In this document: positions 42,169 to 52,396 of the stretch, piece after piece
Layout: each line of letters opens with the position of its first letter
How positions within the stretch are numbered: the first letter of the stretch is position 1
Source: Meridianimaribacter flavus
Lineage (GTDB): Bacteria > Bacteroidota > Bacteroidia > Flavobacteriales > Flavobacteriaceae
Assembly (NCBI RefSeq): GCF_004366715.1
Contig: NZ_SOQZ01000001.1
Location: 744,001 to 808,000, forward strand
DNA: 64,000 bases
Direction: 5' to 3'
Made by a program: the position numbers and the translations under genes
Notes under the pieces: generated by a model
What the model was told of the DNA's origin: nothing
Databases searched by the model: none
Seen by the model: the letters and a program-made list of their open reading frames with translations, nothing else

Positions 42169-44616
42169 TTAGTCTAATAGTAATTCTTTAGTTTCAGAAA
42201 TCAAATTTCCATTAATTGAAAAACCTTCGATGATTAAAAGTAGCTTTTTTATGGACGTGTTTTTTATGTTAAATTCAACAGAACCATTTTCGTTTGTTGT
42301 AAGTTTTGGTTTCCAATCAATAGCTCCATATGACATAAAATTACTAGGCGAGTTCAAATAAAAAAGTGGTATATAAAATTCTTTTTGAGGAGAAAACCCT
42401 CCAGTTGTTATTAGTGTGTTGGCATACCTTTTAAAATCTCCTTTAGCTCCAACTCCATAACTTTTCTTTAAAAATATACTTATTACTCCTGCACCTCCTC
42501 TTACTCCATATCCAAGACCAGATTTATTAAAATATATTTCATCAACTTGATTTAAAGGCATGTTATATATTATATCATAATTAGTTCCCATATTGGCACC
42601 ATCAATTATTAATAAAGGGCTAGAACCAGCTTTAATAGAAATAGGACGCTTATTTATAATAATAACTCTTCCTAATGCTTGGTAAGACATAAAACCATTT
42701 GCGTCTATAATATCAGATACGAAAGAATACATTCTTTCTTGGATAGAATCAATTTTTACACCTATACTATAAGCATCTCCAATATAGGCTTTTTTGTTCT
42801 TAAGAGGCGCTTTTTTATCAACTATTTTCGTGTGTAAGTTTATAGTATCTAGTAATTCGCCTTCAAACTCCATGTCATTGTAGCTGTTAACAGTATCTAT
42901 TGGTAAAGTTTCAAAAACACAAGTATTAGGAATAGAAAATAATTGATTTAGTGAAGTTTTTCCTGAGCTTATTACTCTTGCATACAACTTTGGGTCGGTT
43001 ATTTTTTTTCCGTTTTTAAGCACATTGAAATGTACTTTAGAAGAATCTGCTATGAAATAATTCTCAAAGTTAAATTGTTTATTATTGTCTATATATTTAG
43101 TTTCGTTAATGTTGTTAACTAGAGAAAACATATGAACTTGGTAATTAGAGTCTTCGTCTATTGGTTCATTAAGTGTTCCTGTAATTGAAACCCCTTTATC
43201 AAAAGGAATAATTAATTCTTGTTCACCGTTTTTAATATCTTCCCAACTATATTTACTCCAGCCTTGGGTTAATAATACTAAATCTAGGTGCAAAGCTTTT
43301 ATTCGATCAAAATTATTGAAGTAATATTCTGAGTTTTCAAAAGAACCATTTATGTAAGGGTCAATTAATAAGTTGCTTATTATACTTTTATTAGTGTTTA
43401 TTGCTTTGGTTTCAAGCGGTAAAACAGAAACACTTAGGCTAGTAGAAGTAGCAATTTTCTTGTTGTCTTTTAGGTTGATTTTTATTCCAATTGAATCTGA
43501 AGAGCTTGATGTTTTTTCAACTGTTGCTCTCATAAAATCCTTGTTTTTAGGATTAAATATCATGCGTTCCAAAAGTGGATTTAATTCATCATCAAATAAA
43601 GTAATAGTGTTTACTCCATAAGGAAGAGTTTTTGATGAAATAGGTATAGTGTGTTCAGTTTTTAAAACTGAAGTGTTTAATTCAGTAATTGAACTTTTGT
43701 TGTTTTGGTGTATAGCTAAATAATACGTTTTATTAGCTTCTAATGCTTGTGTTGCTTTATTTGTTTTAAGTGTTATGTAAACCATATTAGTATTGATATG
43801 GTTGTTAACAGAAAAAGAATATCCTAAAGCATCACTTTGAGGTAAAGGGGTTTTATAATTCTTGCCATTAATGTTATAAATAGCGTTGTAGGTTTCGCCT
43901 TTTTTCATCAATAAATCAAACTTACCCATTCCAAATGTGTTACTTTTAAAAGGCATTATGGTCTTGTCGTTTGAATCAGTTATTATACCTTCAATTTCAA
44001 CGCTTTCTCCACTACAATTAATAATTTTAAAACCTATTGAATTGATAACATCTGCTATGCAATGTCCACCTTCAGGCAAGAACTGTAAATCATAATCTAA
44101 TATTTTATTATTAGTTGTTTCTTGATTGGAATGTTGATTTAAAATTTGAATAGGACTAGAGGTGAAAGATTCATCCTCTTTAAAGTTTTTCATCCAGTTA
44201 GTATACGCCTTAAAAAAATAATAACCTGTTGCTAAACTTGTATCTACATCAAAACTGCCAGTAAACATTCCATTTTCACAATAAAATAGTTTGGTTTCTA
44301 TTTCTTTACCGTTTTTATCGTAAAGCGTTACATATACATTTGAAGTTGTAATATAAGGAATACCATTTTTTTTGTCGTATACATAACCTTTGAACCATAT
44401 TGGTTCGTTTGTTAAAAAAGTATGCTTGTTAAAGTGTAAGTAAATAGTTTCTCGTTCTGCATTAAAATATTTAGCATAGGCATTTTCGGTAGTTTCTTTT
44501 AGATTGGGTTTTTGACTTAATGCTTTGGTTGTGTTTAAAATAAAAATGATTAAAATTAGTAAAGAAGTTAAATGTTTGGTGGTAAGATTTAAGCGATGAG
44601 AATAATTGTTTTTCAT
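42169..44616 (-). CDS. Large exported protein with MG2-like and TonB-plug-like regions (copy 2)
   Basis: The 815-residue protein has the same plan as its neighbour: a signal helix (~15-35), an MG2-like domain (YLHFNKHTFLTNEPIWFKGY), LQFLPEGGHC, LVLLTQGWSKYSWEDIKNG, and a plug-like end with PLLIIDGANMGTNYDIIYN and YGVRGGAGVISIFLKKSYG. The two proteins share landmarks in the same order but have diverged clearly, pointing to an old tandem duplication. It is upstream in the same transcript. No barrel is present. The function is unknown. Confidence 0.85.
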   Translation of the reverse strand: MKNNYSHRLNLTTKHLTSLLILIIFILNTTKALSQKPNLKETTENAYAKYFNAERETIYLHFNKHTFLTNEPIWFKGYVYDKKNGIPYITTSNVYVTLYDKNGKEIETKLFYCENGMFTGSFDVDTSLATGYYFFKAYTNWMKNFKEDESFTSSPIQILNQHSNQETTNNKILDYDLQFLPEGGHCIADVINSIGFKIINCSGESVEIEGIITDSNDKTIMPFKSNTFGMGKFDLLMKKGETYNAIYNINGKNYKTPLPQSDALGYSFSVNNHINTNMVYITLKTNKATQALEANKTYYLAIHQNNKSSITELNTSVLKTEHTIPISSKTLPYGVNTITLFDDELNPLLERMIFNPKNKDFMRATVEKTSSSSDSIGIKINLKDNKKIATSTSLSVSVLPLETKAINTNKSIISNLLIDPYINGSFENSEYYFNNFDRIKALHLDLVLLTQGWSKYSWEDIKNGEQELIIPFDKGVSITGTLNEPIDEDSNYQVHMFSLVNNINETKYIDNNKQFNFENYFIADSSKVHFNVLKNGKKITDPKLYARVISSGKTSLNQLFSIPNTCVFETLPIDTVNSYNDMEFEGELLDTINLHTKIVDKKAPLKNKKAYIGDAYSIGVKIDSIQERMYSFVSDIIDANGFMSYQALGRVIIINKRPISIKAGSSPLLIIDGANMGTNYDIIYNMPLNQVDEIYFNKSGLGYGVRGGAGVISIFLKKSYGVGAKGDFKRYANTLITTGGFSPQKEFYIPLFYLNSPSNFMSYGAIDWKPKLTTNENGSVEFNIKNTSIKKLLLIIEGFSINGNLISETKELLLD

Positions 44617-44674
44617 AATTATAAGTTTTAGAGTGAATAGCGATTAAGAGATTCAGTCACAATATTTATGCCAA

Positions 44675-44707
44675 AAAAAAGCCTCAAGATTGTCTTGAGG
44701 CTTTTTT
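44675..44707 (-). terminator. Intrinsic terminator of groS-groL
   Basis: AAAAAAGCCTCAAGA and TCTTGAGGCTTTTTT form a 15-bp stem around TTG. The minus strand continues in T. Confidence 0.92.
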
Positions 44708-44727
44708 AGTTTTTAAAAAACTTTGTT

Positions 44728-46371
<1,644 letters not shown>

Positions 46372-46382
46372 TTAAATGATGA

Positions 46383-46658
46383 TTAAACAATTGCGAAAAT
46401 GTCACTCTCGCGCATAATTAAATAGTCTTTGCCTTCAAGTTTTAGTTCAGTGCCTGAGTACTTCCCATAAAGTACTGTATCACCAACTTTTACTGTCATT
46501 GCTTCGTCTTTTGTGCCTTTACCAACAGCGACAACTTTACCCTTTTGAGGTTTTTCTTTGGCGTTGTCTGGAATAATGATTCCTGAAGCTGTTTTGGTTT
46601 CAGCCTCTACAGGTTCTACTAGAACTCTGTCTGCTAAAGGTTTAATGTTTAATGCCAT
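46383..46658 (-). CDS. groS: Co-chaperonin GroES
   Basis: The 91-residue protein has [20 protein letters not shown] with the mobile loop and [19 protein letters not shown]. Standard length. It is the first gene of groS-groL, preceded by an unusual promoter region described below. Confidence 0.98.
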   Translation of the reverse strand: MALNIKPLADRVLVEPVEAETKTASGIIIPDNAKEKPQKGKVVAVGKGTKDEAMTVKVGDTVLYGKYSGTELKLEGKDYLIMRESDIFAIV

Positions 46659-46693
46659 TTTTATATTTCTTTTTTTGGTTATTAAAATGTGTT

Positions 46694-46709
46694 TAACGCT
46701 TAAGCGTTA
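46694..46709. promoter_or_regulatory. 16-bp perfect palindrome before groS (operator candidate)
   Basis: TAACGCTTAAGCGTTA is a perfect dyad with no spacer. It is centred almost exactly where a start site would fall from the neighbouring -24/-12 element. It is not CIRCE (TTAGCACTC-N9-GAGTGCTAA). Confidence 0.5.
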
Positions 46710-46726
46710 TGCTAAAAATGTGCCAA
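46709..46726 (-). promoter_or_regulatory. Sigma-54-like -24/-12 element upstream of groS
   Basis: The minus strand reads TTGGCACATTTTTAGCAT. It keeps the invariant GG and GC at the required 10-nt spacing, with TTGGCAC identical to the consensus TTGGCACG-N4-TTGCA and two mismatches. No TAnnTTTG box is present in this gap. Confidence 0.5.
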
Positions 46727-46765
46727 TACATTGTAACTGACATTTTTTCATTTTAGGGTAAAAAA

Positions 46766-46788
46766 AATGCCAACATAAAGTTGGCATT
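46766..46788 (-). terminator. Intrinsic terminator after secG
   Basis: AATGCCAAC and GTTGGCATT pair around ATAAA. On the minus strand a run of T (TTTTTTTT) follows. Confidence 0.88.
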
Positions 46789-46809
46789 CTTAAATTGTAT
46801 AATCAGAAA

Positions 46810-47166
46810 TTACTGAACTGAATCTCCTACTGTTGCAGTATCATCAGCAGTTTCTGTACTGGTTGGTAATGCGTCTTGAGTTGTAGTTGTAGCTTCGTCT
46901 TGGTCTAATGCTTTAGATTCAGAACCATTAGCTCCTCCAATTGCAAAGTTTGACAAAAGGATTAATAACAATAATACTGTTGCTAATGTCCAAGTACTTT
47001 TGTCCAAAAAGTCGGTTGTCTTTTTAACACCTCCTAATTGTTGAGTACCTCCACCACCAAATGAAGATGATAAACCACCACCTTTTGGATTTTGCACCAT
47101 GATTACTACTATTAATAAAAATGCTACAATAACTATAAGAACTAAAAATATTGTAAACTGTGTCAT
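46810..47166 (-). CDS. secG: Preprotein translocase subunit SecG
   Basis: The 118-residue protein has two transmembrane helices (~4-24 and ~58-76) joined by the conserved MVQNPKGGGLSSSFGGGG loop. It is part of the SecYEG channel. Its C-terminal tail is Ser/Thr/Asp-rich. It is the last gene of the activator-lptE-TPR-secG operon, 3 nt after the TPR gene. Confidence 0.96.
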   Translation of the reverse strand: MTQFTIFLVLIVIVAFLLIVVIMVQNPKGGGLSSSFGGGGTQQLGGVKKTTDFLDKSTWTLATVLLLLILLSNFAIGGANGSESKALDQDEATTTTQDALPTSTETADDTATVGDSVQ

Positions 47167-47169
47167 TAT

Positions 47170-48120
47170 TTATTGATTATTTTCTTGTAATTTTTTTACT
47201 GCTTTAATTTGGTCTGCAAAGAAACCACTTTTTTCTGGATATTTCAAACTTAATATTTTATAAGATTGAATTGCCTTATCATAGTTTTTTTGTTCTAGAT
47301 AAATTCTAGCTAAAGTCTCGGTCATTAAACCATCATTTTGCTCTGGTTTAGGTTGCGCTAAATTTTGTTGAGGTTTGGTATCTTTTACAGGTACAATCTT
47401 AGGATTTTCACTTAAAAACTTATCTATAAGTTCAAACTTTTTATCAATGGTAGATTCTTGTGCTTCCTCTTGAGTGTTTTTTGTTTCTTCTACTTCTATT
47501 GAGGATTCTCGCTCAATAGGTTTAAAACTAGTAATCTTTAACCACTCTGTAAACGAGTGTGTTTCAGTCTTGTTAAACTCTAATGGTTTTCCTATGTTTA
47601 GTTGCTCTTTTGGAGAAGGTTCAATATTGTCAGTATCAATATCGATAATTGGAATTTTTGGAGCATCGTTAATGTCGGAAATAAATTGTTCAACATTTTT
47701 TGCGATGAATTTTTCCTCAAATAAATTCGGGTCCAAAACACCTTCGGTATCTTTTATATGTTGTTTAAGTGCATCGTCAATAGTTACACTTTTATTTACT
47801 GAAATATCGTCGGCATCTTTAACTTCAATAGTTTTTAAATGCTCATAGTTTTGCTTTATAATCTGAGATATTTCATTTTGGTTAAAAGCATCACTGGTAA
47901 TATAATCAAATAGAATACTTCTGTCAGTAGTGTAGGCTGCAGTAGTTTTTAATTCAAGATTGTATTTAAAACTTTGTTTGTTTTTTAAGGCTTTAAGGTA
48001 TAATGCTCTTGCTGGTTGAAAATAAGGATACTCTTCAATAACCGAAGTAATACCGCTAATTTGATCTGTAGTGATATTTTGAGGGTTTTGAAGTAAATAT
48101 GTAAAATCTTGCAACTGCAT
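47170..48120 (-). CDS. Protein with a C-terminal TPR segment
   Basis: The 316-residue protein has no signal peptide. A helical N-terminal part (DFTYLLQNPQNITTDQISGI, YPYFQPARALYLKAL), a charged low-complexity middle, and a C-terminal TPR pair (TETLARIYLEQKNYDKAIQS, YPEKSGFF) are seen. It is common between lptE and secG in flavobacteria. The function is unknown. Confidence 0.85.
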   Translation of the reverse strand: MQLQDFTYLLQNPQNITTDQISGITSVIEEYPYFQPARALYLKALKNKQSFKYNLELKTTAAYTTDRSILFDYITSDAFNQNEISQIIKQNYEHLKTIEVKDADDISVNKSVTIDDALKQHIKDTEGVLDPNLFEEKFIAKNVEQFISDINDAPKIPIIDIDTDNIEPSPKEQLNIGKPLEFNKTETHSFTEWLKITSFKPIERESSIEVEETKNTQEEAQESTIDKKFELIDKFLSENPKIVPVKDTKPQQNLAQPKPEQNDGLMTETLARIYLEQKNYDKAIQSYKILSLKYPEKSGFFADQIKAVKKLQENNQ

Positions 48121-48127
48121 TAGTAAT

Positions 48128-48634
48128 TTACCATTTTGCTAAAGTAGCATTAAAAATATCTTGTGTAAGACGTTCAAAAATCTCTTCATGTGCAGTGTCT
48201 TTTTGACTGCCTATAAGTTGAGCATCACCAGCATAATCATAGAAAAATGAAAAACGCTGCTCAAAATCTTCTTCAGGAGCATCTTTGTCAAAAAAACGAA
48301 CATTAACACTTATAGTAAGTCTGTTTTGAGCTGCAGTATTGTTGGCAGTAGCTGTAGTTGGAGAAATTCTATATTCGGTAATTTCACCTTCATAAATTAA
48401 ATCTCCACCAGAGTTTACCAAACTAAGACTGGTTTGGTTTTGAATAAGGTCTTGTAACGCTTGCGTAAAATCTCTATCTAAACCAGGTTCAATAAGTGCT
48501 GAGTTGTTTTGAAAGTAATTAACCTGAAAGGTTTCGGCTTTTAAATCCTGTACACCAGTAAATGAATACTTAACCTTGCATCCTGTGATTAAAACAGAAA
48601 TACATATTAATAAACTATATTTTAATGCTTTCAT
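48128..48634 (-). CDS. lptE: LPS assembly lipoprotein LptE
   Basis: The 168-residue protein has a signal peptide with lipobox LITGC. The mature part shows KYSFTGVQDLKAETFQVNYF and ALQDLIQNQTSLSLV, typical of the short Bacteroidota LptE. LptE plugs the LptD barrel that inserts lipopolysaccharide into the outer leaflet. Its start abuts the end of the sigma-54 activator gene. Confidence 0.9.
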   Translation of the reverse strand: MKALKYSLLICISVLITGCKVKYSFTGVQDLKAETFQVNYFQNNSALIEPGLDRDFTQALQDLIQNQTSLSLVNSGGDLIYEGEITEYRISPTTATANNTAAQNRLTISVNVRFFDKDAPEEDFEQRFSFFYDYAGDAQLIGSQKDTAHEEIFERLTQDIFNATLAKW

Positions 48635-49906
48635 TTACAAATCGTATTGCTTAATTTTTCTATAAAGCGTGCGTTCACTTATACCTAGTTCGGCAGCTGC
48701 TAATTTACGTTTTCCGTTGTGACGTTCAAGCGATTTTTTAATTAATTCCAATTCTTTGTCATGAAGCGATAAGGTTTCTTCTTCTTCAATTTCTTCAGCA
48801 AAGTGGTATTTGTCTTGCACGTCTTCAATATTGTTTATCTCCTCAATTGAATCAATAGTCTTTTCAGGAATTGATAATACTTCTAAATCTTCAATTGTTG
48901 AATTATCATCTTCATCGTTGTTGCCATAGATTTTTTGTATCAAACCTTGATTGTCTTTTTGAACGTCAGAGCCATTACCATGTTTCATCAATTCCATAGT
49001 GAGCTTTTTTAAATCGTTTAAATCGCTCTTCATGTCAAACAATACCTTGTACAAAATTTCTCGTTCGTTACTAAAATCACTTTCTGATTTTGTATTGTTA
49101 ATCACAGCAGGAAGGTTACTACCAGCATCTGGAAGATAATGGCGTAACGCTTCTGCATTGATAGTTCTATTTTGTTCTAAAACTGATGTTTGTTCAGCAA
49201 CGTTACGAAGTTGCCTAATATTACCATTCCATCTGTATTTTAGTAAAAGATTAACAGCGTCATCTGTTAACTTTACCGTTGGCATCTTGTATTTAAGTGC
49301 AAAATCGCTTGCAAATTTTCTAAACAATAAATGAATATCTTCTTTGCGTTCGCGAAGCGGAGGAATGTTTATTTCTATTGTGCTTAAACGATAATAAAGG
49401 TCTTCTCTAAATTTTTCTTTTTTTATGGCTTCAAACATATTAACGTTTGTTGCGGCTACAATACGTACATTGGTTTTTTGTACTTTACTGCTTCCTACTT
49501 TAATAAATTCGCCATTTTCAAGTACACGAAGTAATCTTACTTGAGTGGTTAAAGGAAGTTCTCCAACTTCATCAAGAAAAATAGTACCACCATCGGCAAC
49601 TTCAAAATACCCAGAGCGTGTTTGTGTTGCTCCTGTAAAAGCTCCTTTTTCATGACCAAATAGTTCACTGTCAATGGTGCCTTCGGGAATTGCACCACAG
49701 TTTACTGCAATGTATTTTCCGTGTTTGCGATGTGATAATTGATGTATAATTTTTGGAATACTTTCCTTACCAACACCACTTTCTCCTGTAACTAATACCG
49801 AAATATCAGTAGGAGAAACCTGTATGGCTTTTTCTATGGCACGATTGAGTTTTGGGTCGTTGCCAATAATGCCAAAACGTTGTTTTATAGCTTGAACTGA
49901 TTCCAT
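48635..49906 (-). CDS. Sigma-54-dependent transcriptional activator (AAA+, Fis-type HTH)
   Basis: The 423-residue protein begins almost directly with the AAA+ domain (residues ~10-240): Walker A GESGVGKE, the sigma-54-contacting GAFTGA in HEKGAFTGATQ, and Walker B GGTIFLDEVGEL. An acidic linker (~300-375) and a C-terminal Fis-like HTH (~383-423, RKLAAAELGISERTLYRKIK) follow. No receiver domain is fused, as in PspF-like activators. Hence its control must be by another protein or by expression. It is the first gene of the operon with lptE. Confidence 0.95.
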   Translation of the reverse strand: MESVQAIKQRFGIIGNDPKLNRAIEKAIQVSPTDISVLVTGESGVGKESIPKIIHQLSHRKHGKYIAVNCGAIPEGTIDSELFGHEKGAFTGATQTRSGYFEVADGGTIFLDEVGELPLTTQVRLLRVLENGEFIKVGSSKVQKTNVRIVAATNVNMFEAIKKEKFREDLYYRLSTIEINIPPLRERKEDIHLLFRKFASDFALKYKMPTVKLTDDAVNLLLKYRWNGNIRQLRNVAEQTSVLEQNRTINAEALRHYLPDAGSNLPAVINNTKSESDFSNEREILYKVLFDMKSDLNDLKKLTMELMKHGNGSDVQKDNQGLIQKIYGNNDEDDNSTIEDLEVLSIPEKTIDSIEEINNIEDVQDKYHFAEEIEEEETLSLHDKELELIKKSLERHNGKRKLAAAELGISERTLYRKIKQYDL

Positions 49907-49920
49907 GTTATATTATAGTT

Positions 49921-49979
49921 TGTCAGGTCGAGCGTAGTCGAGACCTAATAAAGACCTCTCGACTGCGCTCGAGGCGACA
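49921..49979. repeat. Long inverted repeat between miaB and the activator gene
   Basis: The arms TCGAGCGTAGTCGAGA (49928-49943) and TCTCGACTGCGCTCGA (49957-49972) pair over 16 bp with one G-T pair. A further TGTC/GACA pair lies outside. It is more GC-rich than its surroundings. Such GTCGAG...CTCGAC elements recur in Bacteroidota genomes, as far as I know; copy number is not visible here. Confidence 0.65.
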
Positions 49980-49984
49980 TGTGT

Positions 49985-51433
49985 TTAATTATTATCTGAA
50001 TATCCAACAGCTTCACCAATAAGTGTAGCAGTTGTACAATCGGTGATTTTTACATTTACAAAATCACCAATTTTATAATGTTCTTTTGGGAACACAGCAA
50101 CAGTATTATGTTGTGTTCTTCCAGACCAATGGTTAGAAGACTTTTTAGAGTCTTTTTCAATTAGAACTTCAACAATTTTATTGGTTTCCTGTTGTGTTCT
50201 ATATAAACTGTGTCTTTGCTGTAAGGCTACAATTTCGGCTAATCTTCTTTTTTTAACTGGTTCAGGAACGTCATCTTCCATTTTTCGTTCAGCTAGTGTT
50301 CCTGGTCGTTCAGAATAGGCAAACATGTATCCAAAAGAATATTTTACATGTTCCATTAAAGTTAGCGTGTCTTGATGATCTTGTTCAGTTTCAGTTGGGA
50401 AACCAACAATCATATCGTGACTTATTGTGCAATCAGGAATAATACGCTTGATGTTGTCAATAAGTTCTATGTACTCTTCGCGAGTATGTTGACGATTCAT
50501 TTCCTTTAATATTCTGTCGCTTCCACTTTGTACAGGTAAATGTATGTAGTTGCATATGTTGTCATACTTTGCCATAGACTCAACCACATCTAAAGTCATA
50601 TCCTGCGGATTTGAAGTGGAAAAACGAATACGCATTTTAGGTTGCGCTTGGGCACAAAGCTCTAACAGTTTAGCAAAATTTACAGCTGTTGCTTTTTGCA
50701 TATCAGTAGCTTTTTCAAAATCTTTTTTGAGTCCGCCACCATACCACAAATAACTATCAACGTTTTGACCTAGAAGTGTAATTTCTTTAAATCCTCTGTT
50801 CCAAAGATCGTTAACTTCTTCAATAATACTTTGAGGGTCTCTACTGCGCTCACGACCACGAGTAAAAGGTACTACACAAAATGTACACATATTATCGCAA
50901 CCACGCGTAATGGATACAAAAGCGGTAACGCCATTTGTATTTAAACGCACAGGAGAAATGTCCCCATAAGTTTCTTCTTTTGAAAGAATAACATTTATAG
51001 CATCTCTGCCTTCATCTACTTCAGCAAGTAGATTCGGTAAGTCTTTGTAAGCGTCAGGACCTACAACAAGGTCAACTATTTTTTCTTCCTCAAGAAATTT
51101 GCTCTTTAAACGTTCTGCCATACAACCTAAAACACCAACTTTCATTTTAGGGTTTACACTTCGTTTTACAGCATTATATTTTTCAAGACGTTTTCTTACA
51201 GTTTGTTCAGCTTTGTCTCTAATGGAGCAAGTGTTTACCAAAACCAAATCGGCATCTTCAAGGCTTTGAGTAGTGTTAAATCCTTCATTTTGTAAAATTG
51301 AAGCAACAATTTCACTATCGCTAAAGTTCATAGCACAACCATAACTTTCAATAAAAAGTTTACGTGTGTTTCCGTCTTTAGTTTCTAAAATAAGGCGTTC
51401 ACCTTGTTTGTTTTCGTCTATAATCTTTTCCAT
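49985..51433 (-). CDS. miaB: tRNA-2-methylthio-N6-dimethylallyladenosine synthase
   Basis: MiaB adds a methylthio group at A37 of tRNAs that read UNN codons. The N-terminal UPF0004 cysteines are Cys33, Cys69 and Cys104 ([25 protein letters not shown]). The radical SAM cluster is Cys179, Cys183 and Cys186 ([20 protein letters not shown]), and a TRAM domain ends the 482-residue protein. It has a separate -7 box upstream. Confidence 0.97.
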   Translation of the reverse strand: MEKIIDENKQGERLILETKDGNTRKLFIESYGCAMNFSDSEIVASILQNEGFNTTQSLEDADLVLVNTCSIRDKAEQTVRKRLEKYNAVKRSVNPKMKVGVLGCMAERLKSKFLEEEKIVDLVVGPDAYKDLPNLLAEVDEGRDAINVILSKEETYGDISPVRLNTNGVTAFVSITRGCDNMCTFCVVPFTRGRERSRDPQSIIEEVNDLWNRGFKEITLLGQNVDSYLWYGGGLKKDFEKATDMQKATAVNFAKLLELCAQAQPKMRIRFSTSNPQDMTLDVVESMAKYDNICNYIHLPVQSGSDRILKEMNRQHTREEYIELIDNIKRIIPDCTISHDMIVGFPTETEQDHQDTLTLMEHVKYSFGYMFAYSERPGTLAERKMEDDVPEPVKKRRLAEIVALQQRHSLYRTQQETNKIVEVLIEKDSKKSSNHWSGRTQHNTVAVFPKEHYKIGDFVNVKITDCTTATLIGEAVGYSDNN

Positions 51434-51470
51434 ATTCTATACTGAAAATTTCTATCAGTCAATAAGTGTG

Positions 51471-51478
51471 CAAAGATA
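51471..51478 (-). promoter_or_regulatory. -7 promoter box of miaB
   Basis: The minus strand reads TATCTTTGCA, a full TAnnTTTG match about 38 nt before the ATG. Confidence 0.45.
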
Positions 51479-51576
51479 CAATTAATTTGCAATTTATGAC
51501 AAAGTGACAGTGTGTATTCTGTTTTTGCTAAAGATGAATTTTAGTGTACTTTTACAATAAATCAACTATAAAAATT

Positions 51577-52338
51577 ATGACATTCACAGAACTACAATTA
51601 AAAATCCAAAACGCTAAAGATTTAGATTTTGGTGATATTTTCAACAGAAGTATTGAGCTTTTTAAAAAGGTTTGGGTACAAGGACTTGTCATGACCATTC
51701 TTACTATGGCTTTAATGATTCCGTTTTACATTATAATGTATTTGCCTTTAATAGCTATGGGCTTGTTTGACCCTCAAGCGCTAGAGTCTGGAGAACCTAA
51801 TTTTGCTCTTATGATTCCATTTTATTTAATGATGATGGTTTTCTCGTTTTTTGCAATGGTAATTGGGTTTGCGTTAAAAGCAGCGTTCTTAAGAATTTGT
51901 AAAATGAAAGACCTTGATGAAGTTGGTAAAGAGGATTATTTCTACTTTTTGAAAAAACCATATTTAGGTAAAGTGTTTTCATTGTCTCTCATCTCTTTTG
52001 GAATTTCGCTTGCGGCTACACTTTTATGCGTTTTACCGTTGTTTTATGTTATGGTTCCTATTGCCTTGATGAACGTAATCTTTGCATTTAATCCGCATCT
52101 TTCACCTTCTGAAATTACTAAAGCTGCATTTAATTTAGGAAACAAAAAATGGCTCATTACTTTTGGGCTTATGTTTGTTTCAGGTATGTTGGCTCAAGTA
52201 GTGGGTATTCTAATGTGCTTTATTGGTGTATTAGTTACGGCATCATTTACAGTGTTGCCATTGTATTACATTTATAAAGATTCAGTGGGACTAGATGAAA
52301 AAGAGATAGATAGAATAGGTGAGGGTCAGCAGTTTTAA
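51577..52338 (+). CDS. Multi-helix inner-membrane protein
   Basis: The protein of about 253 residues has an amphipathic N terminus (FTELQLKIQNAKDLDFGDIF) and four to six transmembrane helices in two halves, the second around AAFNLGNKKWLITFGLMFVSG. The pattern resembles DUF/YciC-like membrane proteins of unknown function. An in-frame GTG at 51544 would add eleven non-homologous residues; the ATG at 51577 has an A-rich upstream region and is preferred. No partner genes are nearby. Confidence 0.78.
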   Translation: MTFTELQLKIQNAKDLDFGDIFNRSIELFKKVWVQGLVMTILTMALMIPFYIIMYLPLIAMGLFDPQALESGEPNFALMIPFYLMMMVFSFFAMVIGFALKAAFLRICKMKDLDEVGKEDYFYFLKKPYLGKVFSLSLISFGISLAATLLCVLPLFYVMVPIALMNVIFAFNPHLSPSEITKAAFNLGNKKWLITFGLMFVSGMLAQVVGILMCFIGVLVTASFTVLPLYYIYKDSVGLDEKEIDRIGEGQQF

Positions 52339-52396
52339 CAAAAACTCACGCAACCTTTTTATAGATTTTGCATCTACTTGTAAAACTAATCAATCT

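Noticed and set aside
39740-44616. Frameshift or split of one large TonB-dependent receptor
   Set aside because: Each copy has its own signal peptide and a complete, parallel domain order, and neither has a barrel.
47474-47848. 124-codon open frame on the plus strand within the TPR gene
   Set aside because: It lies fully antisense to a well-supported gene in a tight operon, with a composition that mirrors it.
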